Shown: positions 10,005-20,485, counted from the first letter of the stretch. The stretch is 64,000 nucleotides of DNA from Doryteuthis pealeii (GCA_023376005.1 CM042142.1:55125729-55189728); one strand, 5' to 3'. Notes: generated from the letters alone by a model not told the origin. Program-made: numbers and translations.

Positions 10005-10120
10005 TGATTGATTTGGTTTCTTTACTTAATGGCATATCAACCTTCATGGGTTATTCAATGCTAAAACCATCATTGTAGAAGAACAGTGGTGATATTATTT
10101 TACCCATAACTGAAACATTG
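10005..10120 (-). mobile_element. RP-1 fragment
   Basis: Terminal stem-loop region (ATGGCATATCAACC/GGTTATTCAATGC) plus a TTTTACCCATAACTG remnant. A similar short type occurs at 19185 and 30050. Confidence 0.55.
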
Positions 10121-10316
10121 TGCATATTACAATAAAAATGAGGACAACATTAAAAAAAATCTAAATAATACAAGCTATAAATAAGATAATAAAAAAAGCT
10201 ATACAATATAAAATGTTAGCAACTGAAATAATAATGATAAGGAAATCGGTGAATAATTCTAGATGACTAAAAATACAGTACATTGGGTAAAATCTATGAA
10301 AATATAGGAAAGACCA

Positions 10317-10318
<2 letters not shown>

Positions 10319-10350
<32 letters not shown>
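10319..10350. repeat. (TA)n microsatellite
   Basis: TA tract immediately left of a mariner-type MITE; its partner tract lies at 10564-10600. Confidence 0.95.
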
Positions 10351-10351
<1 letters not shown>

Positions 10352-10354
<3 letters not shown>

Positions 10355-10563
10355 GGTGCAGCATAAGTAACGCCCTTTCTTTAAATTAAATAAATTTGAT
10401 AGTACAATTGAATTGATTTTAATCTCTGTTCCTTTGTTAATCTCATGGTTGTATAAAATATCTGAAAAAATAAAGATTTAACAAATTAATTAAAGAAAAT
10501 AATAAAGAATATATACATTATAAGATATGAAATTGAAAAGGGCGTTACTTATGCAGCTACCTG
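10352..10563. mobile_element. Tc1/mariner-type MITE inside (TA)n
   Basis: The 212-bp element has near-perfect inverted ends of about 28 bp: CAGGGTGCAGCATAAGTAAC on the left and GTTACTTATGCAGCTACCTG on the right. It is flanked by TA on both sides within a TA microsatellite. CAGGG-type ends and a TA target fit Tc1/mariner. It has no coding capacity. Confidence 0.8.
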
Positions 10564-10600
<37 letters not shown>

Positions 10601-10606
<6 letters not shown>

Positions 10607-10832
10607 GTTGATAGCCTTTTGATTTAGTGCATCCTAGTATGCACATATTTGCTTTGAATGAGTCCCTGGGAAAATTTGTAGGTCCCAACTAAAGCCATCT
10701 AACTCCTACCTTTTAACCTATCCTGTGTAATTCATTTCTAAGAAACTATTGAAATGTATTTACATTTAGCTTGAAATGGTTAGGGAAGAAAAAAGAAAAA
10801 CACTGGGACTCATGGATACGAATTATCAGCAT
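10601..10832 (+). mobile_element. hAT-like element, copy 2
   Basis: AGTGATGTTGATAGCC followed by the same body as 4072-4392 (TGCATCCTAGTATGCAC, CACTGGGACTCATGGATAC), internally deleted, with a damaged right end TATCAGCAT. Confidence 0.6.
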
Positions 10833-11243
10833 ATATTTTATAAAAAAACTGTAAATGGGAGAATAATATTTTAATCAGACTATCTGGATATTGATAGCAT
10901 TGAAACTACCTATCTTCAACCGTAGGATTTTGTATGTGTCATCTATACATATATAAAAAGCAGTTTATGCGTGTGTATGTCTGGAGGAAACTATGAAAAT
11001 GAAACAATTAATGACAAAGTAAATATGTACAAACATTCACTATCATTAGATCTTGCTTTTTGAGCAAAGATAATGAAATTCTGATTTTTATTCGTGAAGA
11101 AAATTTAAAAATGAAATTTGAATGATAACAGCATTGAGTTCTTTTTTGCATTTACTATTTTAAATAGGATACATTAATTGGCTTACTTTTTTTTAGGAGA
11201 AAAATGAAACAAATTGATAAGTGGCTGGGTAGATGAATGAAGG

Positions 11244-11280
<37 letters not shown>

Positions 11281-11329
11281 ATTAAAATGATTATGGCGTC
11301 GCAATCAACTTTCAAGATTTTTTTTCTTC
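10833..11329. other. Unassigned DNA with a (CA)n tract
   Basis: A (CA)n tract of about 15 units lies at 11250-11280. The remainder is AT-rich with no recognised feature. Confidence 0.4.
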
Positions 11330-11467
11330 TTTTCAGAGTGTCTGGATCAACGCAAGTCTTTTCTTACATAGGGATTTTAATGGGGCATCCTGCAAAGGAT
11401 CTGCGAGACTACCATTTTTTACCCCCCCCCTCTACTCAGGCAATGCTGGGTAGCCATTTCTAGTGTT
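11330..11467 (-). repeat. Poly(A)-tailed dispersed repeat, copy 1
   Basis: On the minus strand it shares TGGCTACCCAGCATTGC, GTCTCGCAGATCC, CCATTAAAATCCCTA and an A-rich 3' end with 51772-51958. It is probably a SINE-like retroposon. Confidence 0.5.
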
Positions 11468-11469
11468 AA

Positions 11470-12145
11470 ATGAAGGAGGATTGACTCAGCTGTCAAATTT
11501 AACTCCGCCCCCATCCCATAACTATCTACCTACATACTTTTACTACAAGAGTCAACAAGGGACTGCATTTTAAAATCAATTTTTACCACACCAGCTCTCG
11601 TTGTGACGATTTCCCAGGGACACCTGTCCCAATTAAACATCTACTCTGCTTTTGCTGAAATTCTACATTATTCTTGTATTTTTGTGAGCATGTTTTTATT
11701 TTTGTAGTTTAATTTTTTTTTAAATACAATGAGAATAAAAAACTCGCGATAAAAATATATTTTGAATTTTAAACTTTAAAATCTAACTTGATATCTTTAA
11801 TTTTATAATTTATAATTTTAAATTTTCAAGTAACCTTTTCTGGGTGTTGATTTTTTTTAAGGTGGTCTTCTCGTTTTGATGTTTCTAGAACTGTAAAAAT
11901 TAGGGACTGGATTTTTTTGTTTATTCCAATGACTAAAGGTTGACCCCTACCCCTATAATGTTGATTGATGAAAAACTTTTTTTTTAATAAGTTAACCTAT
12001 TTATTATGCAGTTAATTCTTTACTGAATAAAATACTGATATTTCATTAAAATAAAAGGCTTCCTTGATGAGAGGTAAATATTTTGAAATTAAAAAGAAAT
12101 GCAAAAAGATTATTACATCCCTTTAGCTTTTTTAATGTTAGCATA
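11470..12145. other. AT-rich unassigned DNA
   Basis: Several TTTTAATTT-type low-complexity stretches. No gene or known repeat was seen. Confidence 0.4.
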
Positions 12146-12149
12146 ATAT

Positions 12150-12245
12150 TTACCACATACCCCACGTGTATGGGTTAGGCACAAGGCTAATGTGGGACCA
12201 CCCACAAGCCATGACTCATAGGTGGCAGGTGCAAAAAATGCGTTG
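12150..12245 (-). repeat. Fragment of dispersed repeat G
   Basis: Shares CATGACTCATAGGTGGCAGG and GCAAAAAATGCG with the repeat at 35640-35900 (also 46320-46520 and 56095-56365). Confidence 0.4.
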
Positions 12246-12329
12246 ATATAATTATTCTTTTTAATTTTATAGAATTTAACTATACTGAACAAGTATACAC
12301 CATATATCCTTTTATGAACTAAATATAAA

Positions 12330-12583
12330 AAAGTAAAGTCGTCGGTGCGTCCTAATGTCGGTATCAGACAGACAGTGAGGGAGTCTATCCCCTTTTCTCT
12401 AATGCTAAACCAAGGAGATTATTTCAGCATCTGAGGTGGAGCGCCCCACCTACCATCAGCTCCTCATTTTACCATGCAGATCACTGTGCTACTCATACGC
12501 TGAGTTGGCGAGGGCTGGTATCGAACCAAGAACCTTGTGATTCCTTGCCGAACACTCTACCGGCTGAGCTAAACCAGCCCTAG
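12330..12583 (-). mobile_element. SINE-A, near full length
   Basis: Tail AAAGTCGTCGG at the low-coordinate end, body, B box (GGTATCGAACC reversed) and A box at 12560-12575. Slightly diverged. Confidence 0.85.
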
Positions 12584-12634
12584 GAAAAAAAAAAAAACTC
12601 TGAAGAATAACTATACAAAAGATGAACATACAAT

Positions 12635-12895
12635 GAACATGATTCCCTAACCACTAGACATAAGATAACCCTAGACGTGTTGACATGTCACTAAAATCAA
12701 TCCAATTGGTCTGTTTAAAAATTATTCATATTCGATAGGACATGTGCAAAAAAAAAAAAAAAAAAATATTAAGAATCAACTACACGAAAATATGTAAATA
12801 TGAATATAGAAATGAACGAGATTCCCTAACTTCTAGGCATTAAATGACGCTAGATGAGTTGACATGCCATTAAAACCAATTGCTCGAAATACAAC
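12635..12895 (+). mobile_element. Two short RP-1 ends in plus orientation
   Basis: At 12635-12725 and 12815-12895 the RP-1 second-subfamily end appears on the plus strand (GATTCCCTAAC, GTTGACATG, CATTAAAACCAATTG). Confidence 0.5.
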
Positions 12896-13735
12896 AAAAT
12901 TTAGCTGGTAACTAAAACTATAAAGTTTGGAAAAAATACCTACAATTTTTTTTTATAAGTTTTAGAGATTATTTCATGTTTATTATTTTGATTTGCTTGT
13001 CTTGAGATTGAAATTGTTGAAACATGAACATTCTAATAGATGAAGGTTTTGTTTTGTTGGAGTTTTTTCTTCCTTTTTTTTTTTTTTTATTTTGGTTAGA
13101 ATAGTACAAGAGAACAAAAATTATTAGTCAATGTCTGCAATCTTAAATATTCTGTCTCAGGAACAGATGCTGATTTCAATGATATTAGGTGAGAGAAAAA
13201 AACATTAAAAAAAAAATACACAAATCTTTCCTTACCGAAGAATGTTTTCCTCTTTGTTTTTTATCGTTTGTTTTTTTGTTTTTTCTTTCATTTTTCTAAT
13301 TTAAGTCAATATTTTGTTTTTTCCATTTTTTTTTTTAAACAATACACCAAGAATTTTTTTTTTTTTTTTTTTAACTTTTCTATCCATCCTGATTTCAATA
13401 TCTTATTTTTCTCCCCCAGCAAAAATACAAGATACACAGAATGATAAAATTTGTAAAAGTACTTGTTTTTTTGTCGTTTTCTGGTTTTTTTTTCACCCAG
13501 AATTATACTTTATTTCTGATGCGATCAAAATATGATCCTATAATGACCAAGTCTAGTCAGTGATGTATGCCATGTTCCTTGTGGACTATGTTACCCTCTT
13601 GAATCATATACAAGGGTCATTCAATAAATAAGGGGCTTTTTTTTTTTGCTGAAAGAAGCAAAATACATTTTTTTTTATTTAGAATTTTTTTCATAAATGT
13701 AAATACTGCCTTGTTTGGAATTGTTTATATATATT
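12896..13735. other. T-rich unassigned DNA
   Basis: Long poly(T) runs at 13072-13090 and 13353-13374, and a T-rich 73-residue frame that is low complexity. No gene is supported. Confidence 0.4.
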
Positions 13736-14000
13736 TACCAACCCTCTGCACAAGTACGATCTGACAAAGTCAATTTCTAGAGTGGATTTTAACAAATTTG
13801 AATTCAGAGTTTTCCTTCTCCTAGACTGGTCAAAAAGCCCATCTTGCCCTACTATTTACCCATAGCTCAAGGGAGAGTAGTTGGATGCATACCTTTCCCA
13901 AGAGTATTACCATGATGTGAAATGCAAACAGCATGATTTGAATTCTGGTTGACTAGTCTATTTCATACGACTTTAACCATTACACAATACGCCTCCATGG
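13736..14000 (-). mobile_element. SINE-B, near full length
   Basis: This is the defining SINE-B copy on the minus strand: head with GTGTAATGGTTA (A-box region), B box of GTTCAAATCC type (here mutated), then body blocks GGTATG(A)ATCCAACTA, AGCTATGGGTAAATAGTAGG, GGCAACCAGTCTAGGAGAAGG and AAAACTCTGAATTCAAA, and a 3' end with TTGACCTTGTGTCACATCCT and GGGTAAATA. It is about 270 bp long and Pol III-derived. Confidence 0.8.
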
Positions 14001-14059
14001 AATTTGGTTTATAACAAAAAGTAATCTCGCAAAAATATTTGTTTTGAGGCTATTCAAAA

Positions 14060-14365
14060 CAGTTAAATCAGTAGTCCAAATTTGAACAAAGGTCTGTCAT
14101 CAAAATTTTTGTGGCTGAGAAGAGCAAACCATGTGAAATTTACAGAAGAATATGTGTATGGAGAAGCATCTTATAGTCTAAGAAAGTGTTTACAAATGGG
14201 TTTCCCATTACAATTAGAAGTCAAAAAGACAGTGACTCTCTGGTAATGAAAAACATTCCAACAAATTGATCAATAAAGAAGGTCATGCTGAAAGTCTTTA
14301 CTCTACAAGGACTGCCCCCCCCACCCCACCCAGACAGTCTTCTAGGACATGAAAGGACCTGTACA
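14060..14365 (+). pseudogene. mariner transposase relic, N-terminal part
   Basis: From 14081 the plus strand reads FEQRSVIKIFVAEKSKPCEI followed by YRRI, which matches the helix-turn-helix DNA-binding start of mariner-family transposases (EQR..IKF...E...P.EI.RR pattern). A one-base frame change then gives VYGEASYSLRKCLQMGF. A later frame at about 14270 reads KEGHAESLYSTRT, also mariner-like. At least two frameshifts and stops make it dead. The relic appears to resume at 15190 after an insertion of about 825 bp that includes two SINE-A copies. The normal transposase is about 345 residues; the catalytic DDE part is not seen here. Confidence 0.65.
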
Positions 14366-14591
14366 GGTATACGTGGAAACTCTCCTGTGTCAGGGGACAC
14401 AGGAAGTTAAAGATTAATCCCCTTAGCAGGCTGGGAGAAATACGGCCATTCTAACCGGGATGACTAGACCTAAAGGATCTCCTAGCTGTCGGCTTCTAAT
14501 GACAACCATTAAAGGGACCATGAAGCAAACTTCCTCAGTGAGGAAGCGTAACCCCCTTGAAACATTCAGAGAACACGCCCCCCTCAGTGAG
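14366..14591. other. Insert of unknown origin inside the mariner relic
   Basis: About 225 bp of GC-richer DNA (CTGTGTCAGGGGACACAGG palindrome, TCAGTGAGGAAGC, CCCCTCAGTGAGAG) between mariner coding sequence and a SINE-A head. I do not recognise it; it contains a direct repeat of CTCAGTGAG. Confidence 0.35.
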
Positions 14592-14834
14592 AGAGACAAG
14601 TTAGCTCAGTCGGTAGAGCATTTGGCTAGAAACCACAATGTTCCTAGTTCGATACCGGTCCTCACCAACTCAGCGTATGAGTAGCACAGGGATCTGTGCG
14701 GTAAAGTAAGGAGCTGACGGTAGGTGTGGCGATCCACCTCAGATGCCAAGAAACAATCTCCTTGGTCTAGCGTTATTGAAAGGCTGACTGGCTGATACCG
14801 ACTTTAGGCCACCCCGACGACTTTACTTACTTAC
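14592..14834 (+). mobile_element. SINE-A, full length
   Basis: Well-preserved Pol III promoter: A box TTAGCTCAGTCGGTAGAGC and B box AGTTCGATACCGG. Body and TTTACTTACTTAC tail are complete. It faces the next copy tail-to-tail. Confidence 0.9.
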
Positions 14835-14875
14835 AGCTTTGTACTTTGTTTTAATGTTGTTTTTTGGTTACATGT

Positions 14876-15124
14876 AATAAAGTCGTCGGGGCGGCCTAAA
14901 GTCGGTATCAGCCAATCAGCGAGGGAGTCTATCCCCTTTTCACTAGCGCTAGACCAAGGAGATTGTTTTTGCATTGAGGTGGAGCGCCAAACCTACCATC
15001 AGCTCCTTACTTTACCGCACAGATCCCTGTGCTACTCATACGCTGAGTTGGCGAGGACCGGGATTGAACTTGGAACCTTGTGGTTTCTAGCCGAACACTC
15101 TACCGACTGAGCTAGCCTGGCCCC
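14876..15124 (-). mobile_element. SINE-A, full length, inverted partner
   Basis: Nearly consensus copy in the opposite orientation, about 40 bp from the previous one, so the pair can form a hairpin with arms of about 245 bp. Confidence 0.9.
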
Positions 15125-15189
15125 TTAATTGTATATGTGCCTTTCCATTGTAGTTTTATTTTTGTACCTTGTTGATTCTGTTGGTGGGC

Positions 15190-15312
15190 TTGCTGTTATT
15201 ATATTTGGCCATCATTATTGGTTTCCTCGAAAAAGAGGTAAATTAAAACAGTGCTTCCTTTGCCAACAACTTATTAGGCAAAATTCACCTCATTTATTGA
15301 ATGACCCATACA
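15190..15312 (+). pseudogene. mariner transposase relic, central part
   Basis: One plus-strand frame reads IIIGFLEKEVN and then, after a stop, NSASFANNLL. A second frame over the same DNA reads QQLIRQNSPHLLNDP. Both resemble consecutive parts of the mariner catalytic domain (the FLEKG...N..Y...L...R pattern). This is the expected continuation of the 14060-14365 relic. It shows that the original element was split by later insertions and has suffered a frameshift. The first catalytic aspartate region should lie close by but is not intact. Confidence 0.6.
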
Positions 15313-16145
15313 TATATACTGCTCAGTTCTAAATTACAACATCTACAATTCTTTCGTAGGTTTGTTGTTTCTATATACCAACTGTTTGCTTAGAATTTAT
15401 AAGGGAAGGTAGAAATAACTGCTGTTATTTATTTATTGTTTTTATCCTTCTATTCATTTTGCAGCATTGTGGTATGTTTTTCCTCTTCCTTTTACAAAGT
15501 TGTACTGAAGTCAGCTGGTAATTGCAAACAGTGGAAATATGAAGAAGACATGTGCTCATCAGATGCAAAGGCACTGATGTAGACTGTGTCAGTGATCTTG
15601 GATAAGTGAGATCAAGAACAAAAGAGAACTGAAGTGCTCCAGACATCAAAAAGATGAGTGCCCCTCACTCTGCACAGACTCAACAACCTTTCATCATGAA
15701 CATCATTCATTTACTCTAAAAGGGGGGAGATAAAAACAATAAGAACCCTAGCCCATAGATCTAAAGTTTTGACAGAGAAAAAGAAGAGAGAAAGAAAGAA
15801 AAAACAAAAGAAAGAAGAAAAGAAAGAAAAAAGAAAAAAAAAAAAAGAAGCCTTTTTGGAATGCCACTCAGTGAGTGGTTCAGTTTCTATGAAATATTGT
15901 TGTCCTGTGTGTTTTCTAGTTACTATTGTTTTTATCTTTTTGGACTTGTATATCTTTCATATCTTTCTCTTCATCAAGCAGTGTGTGACTTTCTCTTTTT
16001 ACACACACACACAAAAGGAGGTGCTGATAAGTTCTTGGCTTGACCAAGAAGGAAATGACCTGAATTATACAGGCTATTCTATATAATATAATATATATTC
16101 TATTCTATAACTCTAATGTCAAATGCAATTGGCACATCATTTCTT
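15313..16145. other. Unassigned DNA with an A/G-rich tract
   Basis: A 75-base AAGAAAG-rich tract lies at 15776-15850 and a short (CA)n tract at 16000-16012. The 105-residue frame at 15769-16086 is driven by the AAG repeats. Nothing else was recognised. Confidence 0.4.
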
Positions 16146-16395
16146 GTTCCTTTAGCTCAGTCGGTAGAGCATCCGTCTAGGAATCATAAGGTTCCGGGTT
16201 CGATATCGCCCCTTGCCAACTCAGCATTAGAATAGCACAGGGATCTGTAAAGTAAGGAGTTGATAGTAGGTGTGGCACTCCACCTCAGAGATCAATACTA
16301 TCTCCTTGGTCTAGCTCTACTGAAAAGGGATAGACTCCCTTGCTGTCTGGCTGATACCGATTTTAGGCCACCCCGACAAATTTACTTACTTACAA
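16146..16395 (+). mobile_element. SINE-A, full length
   Basis: A box TTAGCTCAGTCGGTAGAGC and B box GGGTTCGATATCG, complete body and TTTACTTACTTAC tail. Confidence 0.9.
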
Positions 16396-16699
16396 ACAGT
16401 GGTTGGCCATTCCCTTTTTGGTCAGGGAGAAAATACACACACACACACACACATATATATATATTTATATTCCATTTTTTATTGACTTTCTACATGACAG
16501 TATGAGGTTAAGTAAACAAACAAATGTGTTTATTTTTATATGGCTTTAAGGCAACAATTTTTGGAGGATATGTGCTTAATTGAAGTCATACCTAATTTTG
16601 AAAATTAATTAGTTTAGGCGGGCATATATGTTCAAATGTAAGGCTAAACAAATCAAGAAAATGTCAATCCCTGAATGTACATTTCGACCTATTAGGTCT

Positions 16700-16722
16700 C
16701 ATATATATATATATATATATAT
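16700..16722. repeat. (TA)n microsatellite
   Basis: Marks the left boundary of ribozyme SINE 2. Confidence 0.95.
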
Positions 16723-16726
16723 TGCA

Positions 16727-16947
16727 AGGCTCTCCTAAAAAACGGATGGAGCACTCTGGTGGCCTTTACACATATATATGTATTTATCAGTTAAAGATCC
16801 CCCTCCCCCACTTGTAGGTGTGCTGATAGCCTAGAGATTAGGAACTGATTAACAATCAGTCAGGTTTTGATACTGGCAGGAGGTAGCCTGCTAAATCTAG
16901 TTACACTGAGGAGATGTGATATGTTGAAACGCAGTGTCTGTGGATTA

Positions 16948-16948
<1 letters not shown>
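16727..16948 (+). mobile_element. Ribozyme SINE (SINE-HH), copy 2
   Basis: Same order as copy 1: leader (GCAAGGCTCTCC, GGAGCACTCTGGTGGC), tRNA-like head at about 16812-16885 (TGCTGATAGCCTAGAGATTAG as degenerate A box, CAGGTTTTGATACTGGC as degenerate B box), hammerhead at 16901-16943 and (TA)n from 16951. It is bounded by TA tracts on both sides, which suggests that such tracts are insertion targets or are generated by the element's tail. Confidence 0.7.
16901..16943 (+). ncRNA. Hammerhead ribozyme motif 2
   Basis: Core CTGAGGA at 16906-16912 and GAAA at 16926-16929. Stem II is GATGT with ATGTT (wobble pairs, loop GAT). Stem III is a short A-T, C-G, G-T pairing ending at T16937. The cleavage base is C16938. 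Stem I is TTACA (16901-16905) with TGTGG (16939-16943). Weaker stems than motif 1 but the catalytic core is intact. Confidence 0.7.
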
Positions 16949-16950
<2 letters not shown>

Positions 16951-16985
<35 letters not shown>

Positions 16986-17033
16986 ACATCTATAAATGCA
17001 TATCCACATTAATATACATATATAGACACAGAG

Positions 17034-17073
<40 letters not shown>

Positions 17074-17230
17074 CCAGTATATAGTGGTACCTTGAGTTGC
17101 ATAAAAAAAGAATTAATGACCATTCTCTTTTTAGTTAAGCCAAAAACTTTACAGTCCTCTTTATATATACACATACATACTTACACATAAAACACACCTA
17201 CATAAACATGTACACACACTTATACCCCTG

Positions 17231-17265
<35 letters not shown>

Positions 17266-17301
17266 AACATGTACACACACTTATACCCCTGACACACACA
17301 T

Positions 17302-17372
<71 letters not shown>
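16951..17372. repeat. TA/TG/CA microsatellite cluster
   Basis: (TA)n at 16951-16981, (TG)n at 17040-17070, (CA)n at 17230-17260 and a long CA-TA tract at 17302-17372. ATAAACATGTACACACACTTATACCCCTGACACACA-type units repeat twice (17200-17310). Confidence 0.9.
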
Positions 17373-17374
<2 letters not shown>

Positions 17375-17954
17375 CTCCCACACAAACATATACACCCCAC
17401 ATGCACATGTATATCCAGTTGCATCACTAATTGTTTCTTAGTGAGGGTGGTGTCATTAGTCAAAACCAAAATACAAATCAAGACAATTTTTCCCCATTCA
17501 AATTAATTTAGTTTCAATTAATTAATTCCTGACCCTCAATAAAAGAAAATTTAAATAATTTTCGATAAAACAATTGCTTCAAACTTTACTGTGACGTAAC
17601 TTGGGGACAGTAAAAGTCAAGGTAGGAGTTTACATAGACATACACAAATGAGGACATGGTCAGATTTCTATAGTGTCTGGGAAGTATGTGACTGTATTAA
17701 CTATTATGAGAACTGGTTGCACAACTTTGATGTAAACCAATCTGAAAGGACCTTACTGCACATATGGGAACAGACACTGCTTCAATGTATGAGTCACATT
17801 CATATGAATATGTATTAAATTTTTTGCTTAAAACCTTTCACAAAACCTATTCAAATGATTAAGAGGGTTTTCAGAGATAATACAATTAACAAATCCCAGC
17901 TTAAAAAGATTTTGTACCAATGCTTCAAACTTGTTAAAGAATCCATTCACATTC
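17373..17954. other. Unassigned DNA
   Basis: No gene or recognised repeat was seen. Confidence 0.4.
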
Positions 17955-18830
17955 TAGGTTGGCTGGTTGGATTTTACAGCATGCTAACCCCTGGGTTATT
18001 TTATGCCAAAGACATTTTGTTTCTTATTCATTCTTGTTGTGTATTCAATTTTTTTCTTTTTCTAACAATTTTTCTTAAACTCATTTTTTTAATCTATTTA
18101 ACCTATAGATGACACCCTAACAGGTACTACCACTCTGAGTCAGAGTATACCTGGGAGTAATAGCAATGAATGGGTACTCCACATTCCCCATAGCTCCAGA
18201 ATTGGAACTTTACCATCAGATAAAGTTTAACATCATACCCAGGACACTAAAACCCTCAGCCACGATCTTCTGGCATGTAGAGATGCTGATAGGTACACGT
18301 CCTACATCCTTGATGCACAAAAATCTAAAAGAACTCAGTAAAATCGTATCCATGTGTCCCAGTTTTTTTTTTTATTCCCCAACCATTTCAAACTAACTGT
18401 ATAATACATTTCAATAGTTTCTAAGAAACGAATTACACAGGACCGGTTACAAAGTAGGAGTTAGACAGCTTTAGTTGTTTCTCCAGAACATAAATAAAAA
18501 CCTTACAATACATTAGGACATTTTATTTGAGACCCATAAATTTTCCCGGGACTCATTCAATGCAAATATATGCATCCCAGGATATACTAAATCAAAAAGC
18601 TATCAGCATCACTGGGCATATATACAATAAAAAAGGTTGGGTATTTGCCATAAGAGAGCAATACAATCCTTATAGGTGTTAGTGCGTCACGTGACCAGCC
18701 AATTGATCAGATTCATCTGTCTAGCCTAAATAAGGGCCAAAGCGGAGAGTCACATTTCATGGACTGATTAGCCACCAGGTTTCTATTCTTAAGCATCACT
18801 GCCAACAGGCAGCCCCATTGGAGCAGGGGA
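17955..18830 (-). mobile_element. RP-1 long copy split by a hAT-like element
   Basis: RP-1 runs from its terminal stem-loop at 17957 (GGTTGGCTGGTTGGATTTTA) through the conserved block to about 18271, then resumes at about 18615 (GCATATATACAATAAAAAAG) and continues to about 18830. The break is the insertion described next. Confidence 0.7.
18280..18614 (-). mobile_element. hAT-like element, copy 3, inserted in RP-1
   Basis: Left end GAGATGCTGATAG and right end CTATCAGCATCACTG (reverse complement CAGTGATGCTGATAG). Flanks GGCATGTA (18272-18279) and GGCATATA (18615-18622) form an 8-bp duplication with one mismatch, as expected for hAT transposition. The body matches 4072-4392 in reverse. Confidence 0.7.
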
Positions 18831-19184
18831 GGGGTATTCTAAAACCCCAGCTGCACATACTGGGAGGTGTTCAACAAGCAGATCTCCCCCCCCCACCAAA
18901 AAATATTTGAATGCATGCAGACTGCAATCAAAGGAAATTGTTGATTGACAGTGCAAGAAAAATCCAAAGATCCGGAGATTGCATGCTCTGTCTGGAAAGT
19001 ATCTATCCAGTTTGAATATCTTTGACAACATACCTTGTGCAGGGTATTTCTTAACAAAAATATCACATCACCGAAAGTCTAGCAGTATCCCTTCCCCTAC
19101 CCCACCCACAATGTTCAGATTTGGTTCCTTGTGACTTGAGCTGAAACTGCTACTGAATAAGAGTGAATTTTATTTATATTGAAT
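18831..19184. other. Unassigned DNA
   Basis: A GGGGG-rich stretch near 18890 and no recognisable gene. It may contain the far 5' part of the RP-1 copy. Confidence 0.35.
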
Positions 19185-19265
19185 AGCTTGGCTTGGTTTC
19201 TTTGTTTAATGGCATATCAACCTTTATAGGTTATTCAATGCCAAATTCATTATTGTAGAAAGACA
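19185..19265 (-). mobile_element. RP-1 end fragment
   Basis: GGCTTGGTTTC, then ATGGCATATCAACC/GGTTATTCAATGCC; same short type as 10005 and 30050. Confidence 0.55.
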
Positions 19266-19559
19266 ATTTATTTTCATGAAAATCAAACCATTAATTGATT
19301 TTTCATAGTATATTTTAAAAATCCTCTTGTCGTAAGTTGTTTTTGGCTACGTTAAATTTCAATTGATTTAACAGTGCAAAAATGAAAACATTTTTTTAAT
19401 CATTATTTTTTTTTAAATCAACAGGAATTTGTTTGATGTTTCTTCTTTCGAATTGAAAAATTTTTTTTCAAGATAATATTAATTTTTATGCAAGTTTCAT
19501 TGTGTTAAATATAGGGGGGGGGGGTAAATTTCACAGGGAAAATTATTTAACCCATAACT

Positions 19560-19800
19560 GGGTTGTTTGGTTTGTTTTTATAGCATGTTAACTCTTGTTG
19601 GACTATTTTATGCCAAATATGTTAAATATGGGTACTAATTTTTTAAAACTTTTTTTTCTATTTAACCACTATATGGGACCCTAACAGGTACTACCACTTT
19701 GGGTCAGAGTGGACCTGGGAGTAATGCTGATGAAGGGGTACTCCACATTACCCAGAGCTCCATAATTAGAACTTACCCATCAGATAAAGTTGTCATTCTC
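19560..19800 (-). mobile_element. RP-1 copy
   Basis: Tail and stem-loop (TTTTTATAGCATGTTAAC), body CTATATGGGACCCTAACAGG, GGTCAGAGTGGACCTGGGAG and GAAGGGGTACTCCACA, then truncated. Confidence 0.65.
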
Positions 19801-19961
19801 AAATCTCTAAAAGCCTTAAAAAATAATAATTAAAAAAAAAAAGTTATGTTATGTTTATTTTGATGTTCGGGATTCATAAGACCAGGAAATTGAGTTCAGC
19901 TTTTTAAGCTTTTTAGATTTAATGAAAAATATCCTCTATGCATTTTTATAAAAACATACAC

Positions 19962-20485
19962 AAATACAGGTCCATTTTAGCATTATACATACATTATAAA
20001 ATGAACATCCACTGATATAAAAATGGACAAAAAGTCAGGGTCCAGTTTAGCATTATGTGTACATTATGAACTGAACATACACTGATATAAAGATGTACAC
20101 AAAGTCAGGGTCCAGTTTAACATATGTACATTATAAATTGAACATACACTGATATAAAGGTGGACACAAAGTCAGGGTTCAGTTTAACATGTACATTATA
20201 AATTGAACATACACTGTTATAAATATGGACACAAAGTCAAGGTCCAGTTTAGCATTATGTGTACATTATGAATTGAACATACACTGATATAAAGATGTAC
20301 ACAAAGTCAGGGTCCAGTTTAGCATTATGTGTACATTATAAATTGAACATCCACTGATATAAAAATGGACAAAAAGTCAGGGCCCAGTTTAACATATGTA
20401 CATTATAAATTGAACATACACTGATATAAATATGGACACAAAGTCAGGTCCAGTTTAGCATTATATGTACATAATAAATTGGTTG
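19962..20485 (+). repeat. ~70-bp tandem array, about 7.5 units
   Basis: The block TCCAGTTTAGCATTATGTG (and variants) starts near 19972, 20041, 20111, 20178, 20243, 20313, 20383 and 20449. Each unit also has GTACATTATAAATTGAACAT, ACTGATATAAA and CACAAAGTCAGG. Units of 65-70 bp differ by small deletions. It is a minisatellite, not a CRISPR array. Confidence 0.95.

Noticed and set aside
14601..14675. Possible functional tRNA genes at SINE heads (also 16151, 42061, 31380-31445)
   Set aside because: A and B boxes are good, but acceptor pairing is poor and each is joined to a conserved SINE body and tail.
15769..16086. 105-residue frame beginning with a lysine/arginine-rich stretch, like a nuclear protein
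   Set aside because: The basic region is an AAGAAA low-complexity tract and the rest has no known motif.
19962..20485. CRISPR-like regular array
   Set aside because: Units are contiguous and similar over their whole length, with no unique spacers, in a eukaryotic context.
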